Origin: Oleispira antarctica RB-8
Lineage (GTDB): Bacteria > Pseudomonadota > Gammaproteobacteria > Pseudomonadales > Oceanobacteraceae
Direction: 5' to 3'
DNA: 64,000 nt
Assembly: GCA_000967895.1 (NCBI GenBank)
Contig: FO203512.1
Location: forward strand, 1,189,582-1,253,581
Made by a program: the position numbers and the translations under genes. Positions 1 through 7,408 of the stretch are shown one piece after another (position 1 is the first letter of the stretch; each line of letters opens with the position of its first letter). The notes beneath the pieces were generated by a model that saw only the letters and a program-made list of their open reading frames with translations, was not told the origin of the DNA and searched no databases.

Positions 1-102
1 CAGCCAGCTATTGGCTGAGCTGTCCTCTTCTTTAACAGGTTTTGCTATTAGAGCAGAGGGGCGACGAAAGAAGGCGCGGCGTGAATGATCAATATTAGCC
101 AT
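1..102 (-). CDS. napF: NapF, ferredoxin-type protein of the periplasmic nitrate reductase operon (5' fragment)
   Basis: Only the first 34 codons are inside the window; the gene runs off the left edge. The N-terminus reads MANIDHSRRAFFRRPS, the short basic 'SRRAFxR' start typical of NapF, a cytoplasmic 4Fe-4S protein thought to help mature the NapA nitrate reductase. The ATG is preceded by a good ribosome-binding site (AGGAAAG). It lies 25 bp downstream of napE on the same strand, the usual napE-napF order, so the rest of the nap operon should follow to the left. The Fe-S cysteine motifs lie outside the window, so the call rests on the N-terminus and on context. Confidence 0.75.
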   Translation of the reverse strand, partial: MANIDHSRRAFFRRPSALIAKPVKEEDSSANSWL

Positions 103-127
103 AATACTTTCCTAAAAAATCCTCACT

Positions 128-295
128 TTAACTACCCGGTGGTCCATTAAGAATTTGCATAAACCAAACCATGAAGCCGTAAGCAGCAATGCCGCCAATG
201 GTTAATGCTGGAATCACTACAAAAGTCAGAAACAGCGAAGTGGTTAACTCAGCTTTTTTAGTGCGGGATTCCATTGAAACTAGTTCTTCAGACAT
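128..295 (-). CDS. napE: NapE, small membrane protein of the periplasmic nitrate reductase operon
   Basis: This 55-residue protein has a charged N-terminal tail (residues 1-17), one transmembrane helix (about 20-45) and the short C-terminus LNGPPGS, as in the NapE family. NapE is an inner-membrane accessory protein of unknown precise role encoded at the head of many nap operons. The ATG at 295 has a GGAG about 10 nt upstream. The gene is first in the visible operon, with napF following. It is well supported by length, topology and gene order. Confidence 0.85.
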   Translation of the reverse strand: MSEELVSMESRTKKAELTTSLFLTFVVIPALTIGGIAAYGFMVWFMQILNGPPGS

Positions 296-635
296 GGCCG
301 AATCACTCCATTGCTAATTAAATACATAATTTATTATCTTAGAAGTAATACTAGAGGTTACCCAAAATAGTGCTATGGAATTGAAATGACAAAAACTGAC
401 ACAGATCATTAAATATCAAGGTTGTGGCCGATATGCACTTTGGGACTTATGTTGTTGATTATTAAATAAATTACAAATGAGAATGGGTATTATTAAGTGT
501 AAATAGTAGGGTTATTATAATGATTCAGAATAGAGAGAATAGAATCATTTAATCATTACTGCAGAATGACTAATGAGTATTTTTTAGGAGCAGGGAGGGA
601 TTAAAAAGTGATGCCGACGATGTCATAATATCCAT
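296..635. other. Intergenic region upstream of the nap operon
   Basis: About 340 bp without a convincing gene lie between napE and the trhO terminator. They must contain the nap promoter, on the minus strand. AT-rich stretches and half-matches to FNR-type sites (perfect TTGAT or ATCAA halves near 415-419 and 455-459, each with a poor partner) are visible, but no complete FNR or NarP site could be supported by eye. Confidence 0.4.
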
Positions 636-664
636 AAAAGGAGTCAACATTTCGTTGAACTCCT
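636..664 (-). terminator. Rho-independent terminator downstream of trhO
   Basis: On the minus strand a stem AGGAGTTCAAC/GTTGACTCCT (one bulged base) with a short loop is followed by TTTTAT. It lies about 30 bp after the trhO stop codon, in the right orientation to end that transcript. Confidence 0.7.
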
Positions 665-692
665 CTTCGTATAAGCGCGCTTTACGTCGACA

Positions 693-1685
693 TTAATTCT
701 TAGAGCGCTGCTCTTCACGGAAGCGAATTTTATCTTGGCGGTGCTTTTCTACTGTTTCTTGAACATCGCTCCCTAAATGAACTTCACCGCGCTTTTTCGC
801 TAACTGCATCTGCAATTCACGTTGTTGAAAACGTTCACGCTGATCTTCGCTGTACTTATCAATGCAGTGCGGGCAGCTTACGCCTTGCAAGTAATCGGCA
901 CTCAGTTTTTCTTCTTCTGTTATTGGGTAGCGACACGCATGGCACTGGTCGTATTGGCCTTTCTCTAAATCGTGGTTCACTGCAACGCGGTTATCAAAAA
1001 CGAAACATTCGCCTTCCCACATTGTCTCTTCTTTTGGCACTTCTTCTAGATATTTAAGAATGCCACCTTCTAAATGATAGACCTCATCGAAGCCTTGCTC
1101 TTTCATATAGGCCGTCGACTTTTCACAACGAATACCGCCTGTGCAGAACATGGCAACTTTCTTTTGCTTAGTGGGGTCCATGTTGTCTTTTACGTATTTT
1201 GGAAATTCGCGAAAGGTCTCAGTATTGGGATTTACTGCGCCCTGGAAGGTACCGATTTGGACTTCGTAATCATTACGCGTATCGACCAGAACCACATCAG
1301 GATCAGAGATCAAAGCATTCCAGTCTTGTGGCTTAACGTAAGTACCCACTACTTGCTTAGGGTCGATGCCTTCAATGCCCATGGTGACGATTTCTTTTTT
1401 CAACTTCACCTTAGTGCGGTAGAAGGGCATGGTTTCGTCGTAAGATTCTTTATGTACGATATTGGCGAGGCGTTCGTCGGTGGCTAACCATGCAAGCAAT
1501 GCGTCGATGCCTTCGCGAGAACCCGCAACGGTGCCATTAATGCCTTCTTGGGCGATCAGTAGAGTGCCACGAACTTCATTAGCTTCCATCGCTTCTAATA
1601 ACGGCTGACGGAGATCTTCGAAATTTTCTAGGGTGACGAATTTATACATCGCGCATACGACGACAGGAGCAGTTTGCTCAGACAT
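693..1685 (-). CDS. trhO: TrhO (YceA), rhodanese-type tRNA uridine(34) hydroxylase
   Basis: The 330-residue protein matches the TrhO/YceA family in length and layout. It has an N-terminal acylphosphatase-like domain (about 10-100), a rhodanese domain (about 125-220) with the active-site loop [10 protein letters not shown] (Cys181, Cys187), and a C-terminal region with two CxxC pairs (Cys248/251 and 271/274) likely to bind a metal. TrhO uses oxygen in the prephenate-independent route to 5-hydroxyuridine at tRNA position 34. It is transcribed alone, ends at a clear terminator, and starts at ATG 1685 after AAGGAAAG. Nothing unusual is seen. Confidence 0.93.
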   Translation of the reverse strand: MSEQTAPVVVCAMYKFVTLENFEDLRQPLLEAMEANEVRGTLLIAQEGINGTVAGSREGIDALLAWLATDERLANIVHKESYDETMPFYRTKVKLKKEIVTMGIEGIDPKQVVGTYVKPQDWNALISDPDVVLVDTRNDYEVQIGTFQGAVNPNTETFREFPKYVKDNMDPTKQKKVAMFCTGGIRCEKSTAYMKEQGFDEVYHLEGGILKYLEEVPKEETMWEGECFVFDNRVAVNHDLEKGQYDQCHACRYPITEEEKLSADYLQGVSCPHCIDKYSEDQRERFQQRELQMQLAKKRGEVHLGSDVQETVEKHRQDKIRFREEQRSKN

Positions 1686-1995
1686 GGGGCTTTCCTTTTA
1701 TTGCGGTCTGGAACGTAAAACCAGAGCATTATTCAAATGTGCTTTAAATAGCAGGCTTCTCTTCTTATAGTTAACAATACTATTATGAGAGGCGGCCTAT
1801 TGTGAGCGCGCGGATTATATACAAATCCGTGCTGTTTTTCCAAACTCCTATGAAACTTAATGGATAAGTGACCGGTAAATCATACTAATTCTAAGTTAAA
1901 CGTTAAGCGGGTGCTTTAATGGCCGTTAACCCTATATAGCGATTATGTAAGTCGCGATTGACGAGAAAAGAGGGCAGTAGCGTGAGGATGAAGAA
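1686..1995. other. Intergenic region between trhO and the small secreted protein gene
   Basis: About 310 bp between divergent genes. It should carry both promoters. I see no reading frame of note, repeat or recognisable operator in it. Confidence 0.4.
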
Positions 1996-2325
1996 ATGAA
2001 AATCACTCGTGGTATTCTTACTCCATATCAGTTTTTATGGTCATTATTTATGATTCTATTCTTCTTCATGGCTTTATTCCCCAATAGAGTAATGGCTGAA
2101 TGTCGCGATTATGACGCTATAGACGCCGCCAATAAGAAAGCCGCTTCCTATTTTAAAGACGGCGAAGTTTTTCATCCTGCTGTTGTACAAAAAATTCATC
2201 ATCCCTCGCGAAAAAAAGAAGTCGCTAGTTATATAAAAACGGGTGACAAGCGCTACAGTATATTCATTTTAGTTGATCAAGATTGTGGCGTTCAATTTCG
2301 CAAGCGAACACGCCAATTGGATTAA
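1996..2325 (+). CDS. Small secreted protein of unknown function
   Basis: The gene encodes 109 residues. A hydrophobic N-terminal segment (about 12-34) ending at VMA-EC looks like a cleaved signal peptide, leaving a mature domain of about 75 residues with two cysteines (near 36 and 97) that could form a disulfide in the periplasm. The mature part is basic and contains 'KEVASYIKTGDKRYSIFILVDQDCGVQFRKR', here shortened to its key region: a short beta-rich module. I do not recognise the family. It stands alone between trhO and the M19-like gene on the same strand, with a weak GAGGATGAAG ribosome-binding site before the ATG. Confidence 0.6.
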   Translation: MKITRGILTPYQFLWSLFMILFFFMALFPNRVMAECRDYDAIDAANKKAASYFKDGEVFHPAVVQKIHHPSRKKEVASYIKTGDKRYSIFILVDQDCGVQFRKRTRQLD

Positions 2326-2739
2326 GAATTTATTCATTGGCGAGACTTGTCTAACGCAAAGTGTGCCAATATTGTTTTCATAATATGCGACTGGGCAAAT
2401 TATGAAATCTGGTTAGTCTTAGCCACTTAGTGACCTTAAGTGACCCAATACGACTAAAAACATGCCTACTTTCTTCGTTTTTTACAGCCTTCAATCATTC
2501 ATCCTCTTATTTCATTCATCGAATGAAATGAATTTGCTATCAGTTTAAAGAATTGCATAAGCAGCGTTACACGTTTTGCACGTCGAATTGTATTTTTGTA
2601 CCTATCGCTCTGATCTTTATTCTACTAAAAATTAACTTAGCTCTGAAATTTAAAAAAGATAATAAAATCAGCCAGAGCCTTGGTGACTCTTCTCACCCTA
2701 TTTGTACTCATCGCAAAACATAAGAATAAAGGGAACGAT
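2326..2739. other. Intergenic region with a palindrome upstream of the M19-like gene
   Basis: This 414-bp AT-rich region should carry the promoter of the following gene. It holds a perfect inverted repeat at 2509-2529 (listed separately). No credible reading frame was found; an in-frame upstream extension of the next gene from 2680 has no ribosome-binding site and was not adopted. Confidence 0.4.
2509..2529. promoter_or_regulatory. Perfect 9-bp inverted repeat, candidate operator
   Basis: ATTTCATTC-ATC-GAATGAAAT is a perfect 9-bp dyad around 3 bp, about 210 bp upstream of the M19-like gene start. Its size and symmetry suit a dimeric repressor such as a TetR or GntR protein. No run of T follows, so it is unlikely to be a terminator. 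Which regulator binds it is unknown. Confidence 0.4.
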
Positions 2740-4980
2740 ATGATCAGCAAATTAAACACCCAGCCTCGCCATCGCTTAATGACACCTTTGGTTTCAGTGA
2801 CGATGTCAATGGCTCTATTAATTGGAACCGTTGGCGAAGCCCAGGCCATGTCAAAAAAACCAACACCACCACCCGAGCCAACGGCGGCCCAAATTGCCGC
2901 AGCGCAAAACTCAGTGCATGAATTAGCGCAAGGCTGTTACGCCATTCAATCACCCGCGAATGGCAAGTATATGAACCGCTTTCATCAAGGGGGCTTGGTG
3001 GATAATGGCTTGAGCTATCAGTTTAAGGCAACCTCGGCTGCCAGTGCGGCTCATTTCTATTTGAAACCGACGTCTTATTTCCATTATATGCTTACCGATC
3101 AAGACGGTCGTTATTTAGCCAGCCATTTACCCAATGAAGTCTCGGCGGGTCGTTATGCCGGTAAGTTCGCTCAGTGGCGAGTTGGCGGGCAATATCAAAC
3201 CGATGGTAGTTATCGTTATAGCTTTCATAGTATTGGTTTGAATAAAGTCTTGCGTCATAACTACGGTGGTCTTGGCTGGTATGCGAATGGTGGTGCTTAT
3301 GTGTTGGACATTTTGAATCCAGCCAATGCTAACAGTGAAACCGGCTTTAACCTCGTTGCGCAAAATGACTGTAAGCCTTTTCCTGAAGCCGATTTGAATG
3401 TGGATGAGTCAGTCTCTCAAGCTTCTGATGTTAACGCGCCAGTAAGGGGAGCAATCGATCCGCATACGCACATTACTTCATATGAATTTATGGGCGGTAA
3501 ATTTTTACACGGCGAACCTTTCAGCCCTTGGGGGATTGAAACGGCATTGCGTGATAGTGCAGAGATTCACGGCCCAGACGGGGCACTCGATATTATTGGC
3601 AACCTAATGGGTTTCGATAATTTAGACAATCGCTACGATACTGCGGGCTATCCAGATTTTCCAGCTTGGCCAGCAAGTAAATCCTTATCTCACATGCAGT
3701 ATTACTATAAGTGGGTAGAGCGTGCGCATAAGGGCGGCCTGAAAATGATGGTCTCTTTGTTAGTTGAAAACGAAGTTTTATGTAATGTACAAAAAACGGT
3801 AAACCCGGCTAGCTGGATTAATCCAAATAACTGCCAAACCTCTAAAAGTATTGATCTACAAATTCAGCGCTTGAATGAAATGCAAACCTACATCGATGCT
3901 CAGCAGGGTGGCCCAGGTAAAGGCTTCTTCCGCTTAGTCAGTACGCCAGCTCAAGCGCGCCAAGTCATTGCTGAAGGCAAAATGGCGATCTTAATGGGCA
4001 TTGAAGCCTCTGAACTATTCGACTGTGGTATTCGTGACTATTGTACGAAAGAGACGATTGAAGCCCAATTGCAGAAAGTCTATAGCGCTGGTGTTCGTAC
4101 TATGTACCCAACACACCGCTTTGATAACCAGTTTGGTGGTGCTCGCCAAGAAGATGGTTTCATTAACGTCGGTCAGTGGTTAGCAACGGGTCGCTTCTTT
4201 GAAACAGAAGCGTGTGATGCAGAAACTCGTGGTCGTAACTTTACGTCTGGTTTCCCGCTAATTGGTAATGTGCCCGTGATCAAAGACATTTTAAATGTGA
4301 TTGGTTTAAATCCTGTTTATGATGAAACTCAGCCGCTATGTAATCGACATGGTTTAAGCGACCTAGGGGTTTATCTAATTAATCGCATGATTGATATGGG
4401 TATGATCATCGAGATGGATCACATGTCGACCAAGACTGCGAATGCGGTAATGGATATTGTTAAAGCGCGCAACTATTCAGGTGTGATTTCTGGCCATAGT
4501 TGGTTGAACTCAGCAGCCGATGGTTCACCTCATGCGGTACAGAAGGGTATCGCAACTCAAGGTGGTGTATTGGCGCCTTACAATAGCCCATCAACCTCTT
4601 TACAGGGTGGTATTGATCGATATCTTACATTGTATGAAGCGACTCCATTCTTAAACGCTGTGCCTTTCTCAACGGATATGGGCGGTATTGGTCATCAAGC
4701 GCCGGCTCGTGATGACGCAGCAACCAATCCACTGCTTTATCCTTTTATTACGGAAGAAGGTATTGAGATCAATAAGCAGACCACGGGCAATCGCACCTTT
4801 GATTTGAATAATGAAGGCTTAGCGCATTACGGCTTAGTGGCTGATCACATTCAAGATATTCGTGAGCAAACTCCCGCACGTATTTATGACTCAGTGATGA
4901 ACTCTGCTGAAGCGTATCTACAAATGTGGGAACGTGCAGAAAGTAATAATGATACTCAGTATGTGAATCCTAATAACTAG
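2740..4980 (+). CDS. Secreted M19-like metal-dependent dipeptidase/amidohydrolase with N-terminal trefoil-like domain
   Basis: The start at ATG 2740 (MISKLNTQ) has AAAGGGA in front, and gives 746 residues with a long signal peptide ending near GEAQA (about residue 36). Residues about 55-205 have aromatic repeats (YAIQSPANGKYMNRF, AQWRV, YSFHSIGLNKVLRHN) like a fascin/beta-trefoil module, perhaps for carbohydrate binding. The rest resembles the renal dipeptidase (M19) TIM barrel: DPHTH near 240, a metal-bridging Glu candidate in MGIEASE, EMDHMS near 559, SGHSW near 585 and STDMGG near 646. M19 enzymes hydrolyse dipeptides at a binuclear zinc site. The substrate here is unknown, and the family assignment is by motif only. 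Confidence 0.65.
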   Translation: MISKLNTQPRHRLMTPLVSVTMSMALLIGTVGEAQAMSKKPTPPPEPTAAQIAAAQNSVHELAQGCYAIQSPANGKYMNRFHQGGLVDNGLSYQFKATSAASAAHFYLKPTSYFHYMLTDQDGRYLASHLPNEVSAGRYAGKFAQWRVGGQYQTDGSYRYSFHSIGLNKVLRHNYGGLGWYANGGAYVLDILNPANANSETGFNLVAQNDCKPFPEADLNVDESVSQASDVNAPVRGAIDPHTHITSYEFMGGKFLHGEPFSPWGIETALRDSAEIHGPDGALDIIGNLMGFDNLDNRYDTAGYPDFPAWPASKSLSHMQYYYKWVERAHKGGLKMMVSLLVENEVLCNVQKTVNPASWINPNNCQTSKSIDLQIQRLNEMQTYIDAQQGGPGKGFFRLVSTPAQARQVIAEGKMAILMGIEASELFDCGIRDYCTKETIEAQLQKVYSAGVRTMYPTHRFDNQFGGARQEDGFINVGQWLATGRFFETEACDAETRGRNFTSGFPLIGNVPVIKDILNVIGLNPVYDETQPLCNRHGLSDLGVYLINRMIDMGMIIEMDHMSTKTANAVMDIVKARNYSGVISGHSWLNSAADGSPHAVQKGIATQGGVLAPYNSPSTSLQGGIDRYLTLYEATPFLNAVPFSTDMGGIGHQAPARDDAATNPLLYPFITEEGIEINKQTTGNRTFDLNNEGLAHYGLVADHIQDIREQTPARIYDSVMNSAEAYLQMWERAESNNDTQYVNPNN

Positions 4981-5041
4981 TGATTACGTACTCCATGAGT
5001 ATGAGAGTTTGACCTCTTAGGCTTTAGACTGGCCTTGTTTT

Positions 5042-5088
5042 ACGGTTGCAGGTTAATTTTAAAATCAACCTGCAACCGTCTTTTTTTT
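5042..5088 (+). terminator. Strong rho-independent terminator after the M19-like gene
   Basis: A 13-bp stem, ACGGTTGCAGGTT pairing with AACCTGCAACCGT, extended by TTTT/AAAA in the loop, is followed by eight T. It ends the + strand transcript 60 bp after the stop codon. Confidence 0.9.
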
Positions 5089-5123
5089 ATTTTTATTTTT
5101 ATTTTTATTTTTATTTTTATTTT
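5081..5123. repeat. Hexanucleotide microsatellite (TTTTTA)6
   Basis: A at 5089, 5095, 5101, 5107, 5113 and 5119 gives an exact 6-bp period: six uninterrupted copies of TTTTTA and a partial one. It follows the terminator's T-run and ends 11 bp from the stop codon of the convergent glycerophosphodiesterase gene. On the minus strand it is a purine/A tract within that gene's 3' UTR. Confidence 0.9.
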
Positions 5124-5134
5124 AAGTTCATTAT

Positions 5135-6403
5135 CTATTTTAAATTCATGCAACTGGCGTAGTAACTAACGGTGCCTGCCCAATCTGAAAATACGCCTTC
5201 AACTTTTACTGTTTTTGCTAAAAAGTCTAACAGTACTAGCATATCGGAATCGGTATTAGTCGCCTCCGTAATGGATTGATAATACCAGCCACCGTGACCA
5301 CTTAACGGGCCTGAGCGCTCTAACGTCCAAGTTACTATTTTTAATCCTGCTGCTTTCGCGAGTAATGCGTATTCAGATTGAATTAACTTATTATCGCTGT
5401 CTAAATCCACTAAAGCCCAGATAGGCGGAGCCACGTAGCGGACGCCATTGGCAAATAACAGATTCATATCGTCAGCAGATACTTCAAAACTAGGATCATC
5501 CATACGCTCATCTAAAAACACCGACTGCTCGCCAAAGGACGGGTTTTCAGTAATCCAAAATAAAACATCATCACGATTAAAAGACTGCAAAAATACATTG
5601 GCTGCGGGGACATTGGCGGCTTGATATTCGCCCAGCATTTTACGCGCGTAATCTTGCTGGCTAAAACCATCGAAAGGCATAGTAACCGCCGCTGATTTTA
5701 ATTCCGGTGTCATTTTTACATTCAGCTGCTTAAATAATTCAATACTTTCTTTATGCGTCATCAATGTACCGCGACTGGCGTAGCCATCGGTGCGCCAGTC
5801 GGCGGTGCCTTTTAAATATTCTGCCACTGTTGTCGCTGCTGGGTTAGCGCCATCCATCTTGCCTTTTAAAGTTTTAAACTGCGCTAAAGTGATGTCGCTG
5901 GTGCAGCACTGTGCACTGGCAGGATTAGTACCATCACTTGGTGTGAAAGGCGTAGAGCACTGGTCGGCCAAGGCGGTATCTAAGATGTTGGTGGTGGTGT
6001 GTAGATCGCATTGCGAATGACGACATACCAGTTCTTTATCGCTGGTGAAGGTTACGTCACATTCTATGATACCCGCGCCCATGCGAGCGGCTGCCATATA
6101 CGACTCTTTGGTATGTTCAGGAAACTGCAGGGCAGCGCCACGGTGGCCAATCGAAAAGTCTGTTTTCTTAAATGGCATTTCAGAACAGCTTTCTAACGAA
6201 GTTTTTAAATCGCTGGTGGCAAGGTCCGCGATTAAAAAATACGGTCTTGGGCCGACTTGAATATTACTGACTTCTAATGGATAACTTGCAGACTGATTTT
6301 GTGATGGGTTGTCGTTATCCGAATCTGAGCCACCACACGCAGTGAGTAGAGAACCCAACAATAAGGTTGATAGGGGGATCGATAATAATGCTGTTTTATT
6401 CAT
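5135..6403 (-). CDS. Lipoprotein glycerophosphodiester phosphodiesterase
   Basis: From ATG 6403 (a GTG at 6418 is also possible; neither has a strong ribosome-binding site) the product has 422 residues. The lipobox LLTAC puts the lipidated Cys at 23, so it is an anchored periplasmic or outer-membrane protein with a short Asp/Ser-rich linker. The GDPD fold is recognised from GHRGAALQFPEHT (catalytic His87), IIECD (metal ligand Glu114) and RHSQCDLHTTTN (second catalytic His129). Such enzymes release glycerol 3-phosphate from glycerophosphodiesters. Extra cysteines (CSEMP, CSTP, QCCTS) suggest disulfides. Several long insertions make it larger than the 250-residue GlpQ core, as in eukaryote-like GDPDs. 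Confidence 0.85.
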   Translation of the reverse strand: MNKTALLSIPLSTLLLGSLLTACGGSDSDNDNPSQNQSASYPLEVSNIQVGPRPYFLIADLATSDLKTSLESCSEMPFKKTDFSIGHRGAALQFPEHTKESYMAAARMGAGIIECDVTFTSDKELVCRHSQCDLHTTTNILDTALADQCSTPFTPSDGTNPASAQCCTSDITLAQFKTLKGKMDGANPAATTVAEYLKGTADWRTDGYASRGTLMTHKESIELFKQLNVKMTPELKSAAVTMPFDGFSQQDYARKMLGEYQAANVPAANVFLQSFNRDDVLFWITENPSFGEQSVFLDERMDDPSFEVSADDMNLLFANGVRYVAPPIWALVDLDSDNKLIQSEYALLAKAAGLKIVTWTLERSGPLSGHGGWYYQSITEATNTDSDMLVLLDFLAKTVKVEGVFSDWAGTVSYYASCMNLK

Positions 6404-6505
6404 GATTAAGTTCGCCACGTCATTTAAAATTAATGAGGCTTTGAGCTTAAATGCACTGTGTGACTAATTGATGGCAGCTGTTTTCAGTTGTCTGCTTTTT
6501 AGCGT

Positions 6506-7408
6506 TTAAAGTTTAAAGTTACTTGTTGGTTTTGGTACTTTCTTAGGCGCGAGTGCCCATTGAACGGTAAGTACACTGCCCAGTACGGCAATAAGACCCA
6601 GCAATGCAAAACCGGTAATGCTTTGTTCGAGTATTACCCAGCCAATAATTACTGCCGATATAGGACTCAATAATCCAAGTGAAGAAACCGCAACAGGGGA
6701 GAGTTTTGCAATACCGTTAAACCATAATACATACGCCAGTGTTGTCCCAAATAATGATAGATAGCCATAACCCAGTATATTCTTGGTAGTCAGTGTTAAC
6801 AAAGGAGGGTCGAGTACCCATGCCAAAGGCGCGAGTAAAGCCCCCGCGATTAACAGTTGCCAGCCGGTAAATGCGAGTAATGGCATATCAGTCCGCCAAC
6901 GACCTGCTAAAAATACACCACAGGTCATTAATACAGCGCCAACCGTGGCAGCCATGATCCCGATGAGATCCCAGGTTGAGCTAGGAGAAAGTAAAAGTAT
7001 CGACATTCCAATCACTGCGATAATACTCGCGGCTAATGCTAATTGTGCTGGTTTACGGCCATCGACTAACCAGATCAAGCACATCATCATTAATGGTTGA
7101 ATAGCGCCCACAACGGCCGCGAGTCCACCCGGCAAACGATAAGCGGCAGTAAATAATAAAACATGAAAAATGGCGAAATTTAAAATTGCCAAAATAAAAA
7201 TTCGTAGCCACTCACTGCGCTGAGGCAAGTGCCTACTCATAAGTACTAGAATAATTCCCGCAGGCAATAACCGTAAACATGCAGCAATGAAGGGCCGATC
7301 AGCAGGTAATAGCTCGGTAGTAATAATATAGGTTGATCCCCAAAGCGTGGGGGCAATGGCCGTTACTAAAATCAATAAGGCCACCGATAACCAAGAACGG
7401 TTTATCAT
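6506..7408 (-). CDS. EamA-family (DMT) transporter
   Basis: The 300-residue protein has ten predicted transmembrane helices in two EamA repeats (about 10-140 and 150-290). The N-terminal LWGSTYIITTELLPADRPF is the usual EamA signature of a WGSxF-type first helix followed by a conserved 'P' loop. These inner-membrane exporters move amino acids or metabolites; the substrate cannot be read from sequence. The start overlaps the stop of the upstream LplT-PlsC gene by 4 bp (ATGA), so the two are translationally coupled and may be co-regulated. Confidence 0.85.
   Translation of the reverse strand: MINRSWLSVALLILVTAIAPTLWGSTYIITTELLPADRPFIAACLRLLPAGIILVLMSRHLPQRSEWLRIFILAILNFAIFHVLLFTAAYRLPGGLAAVVGAIQPLMMMCLIWLVDGRKPAQLALAASIIAVIGMSILLLSPSSTWDLIGIMAATVGAVLMTCGVFLAGRWRTDMPLLAFTGWQLLIAGALLAPLAWVLDPPLLTLTTKNILGYGYLSLFGTTLAYVLWFNGIAKLSPVAVSSLGLLSPISAVIIGWVILEQSITGFALLGLIAVLGSVLTVQWALAPKKVPKPTSNFKL

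Noticed and set aside
400-470. Possible FNR sites upstream of napE
   Set aside because: Only one half of the dyad is well matched in each candidate; the other halves fit in 2-3 of 5 positions.
1074-1487. 137-codon open frame on the + strand
   Set aside because: Lies wholly antisense inside trhO, without a ribosome-binding site or plausible protein.
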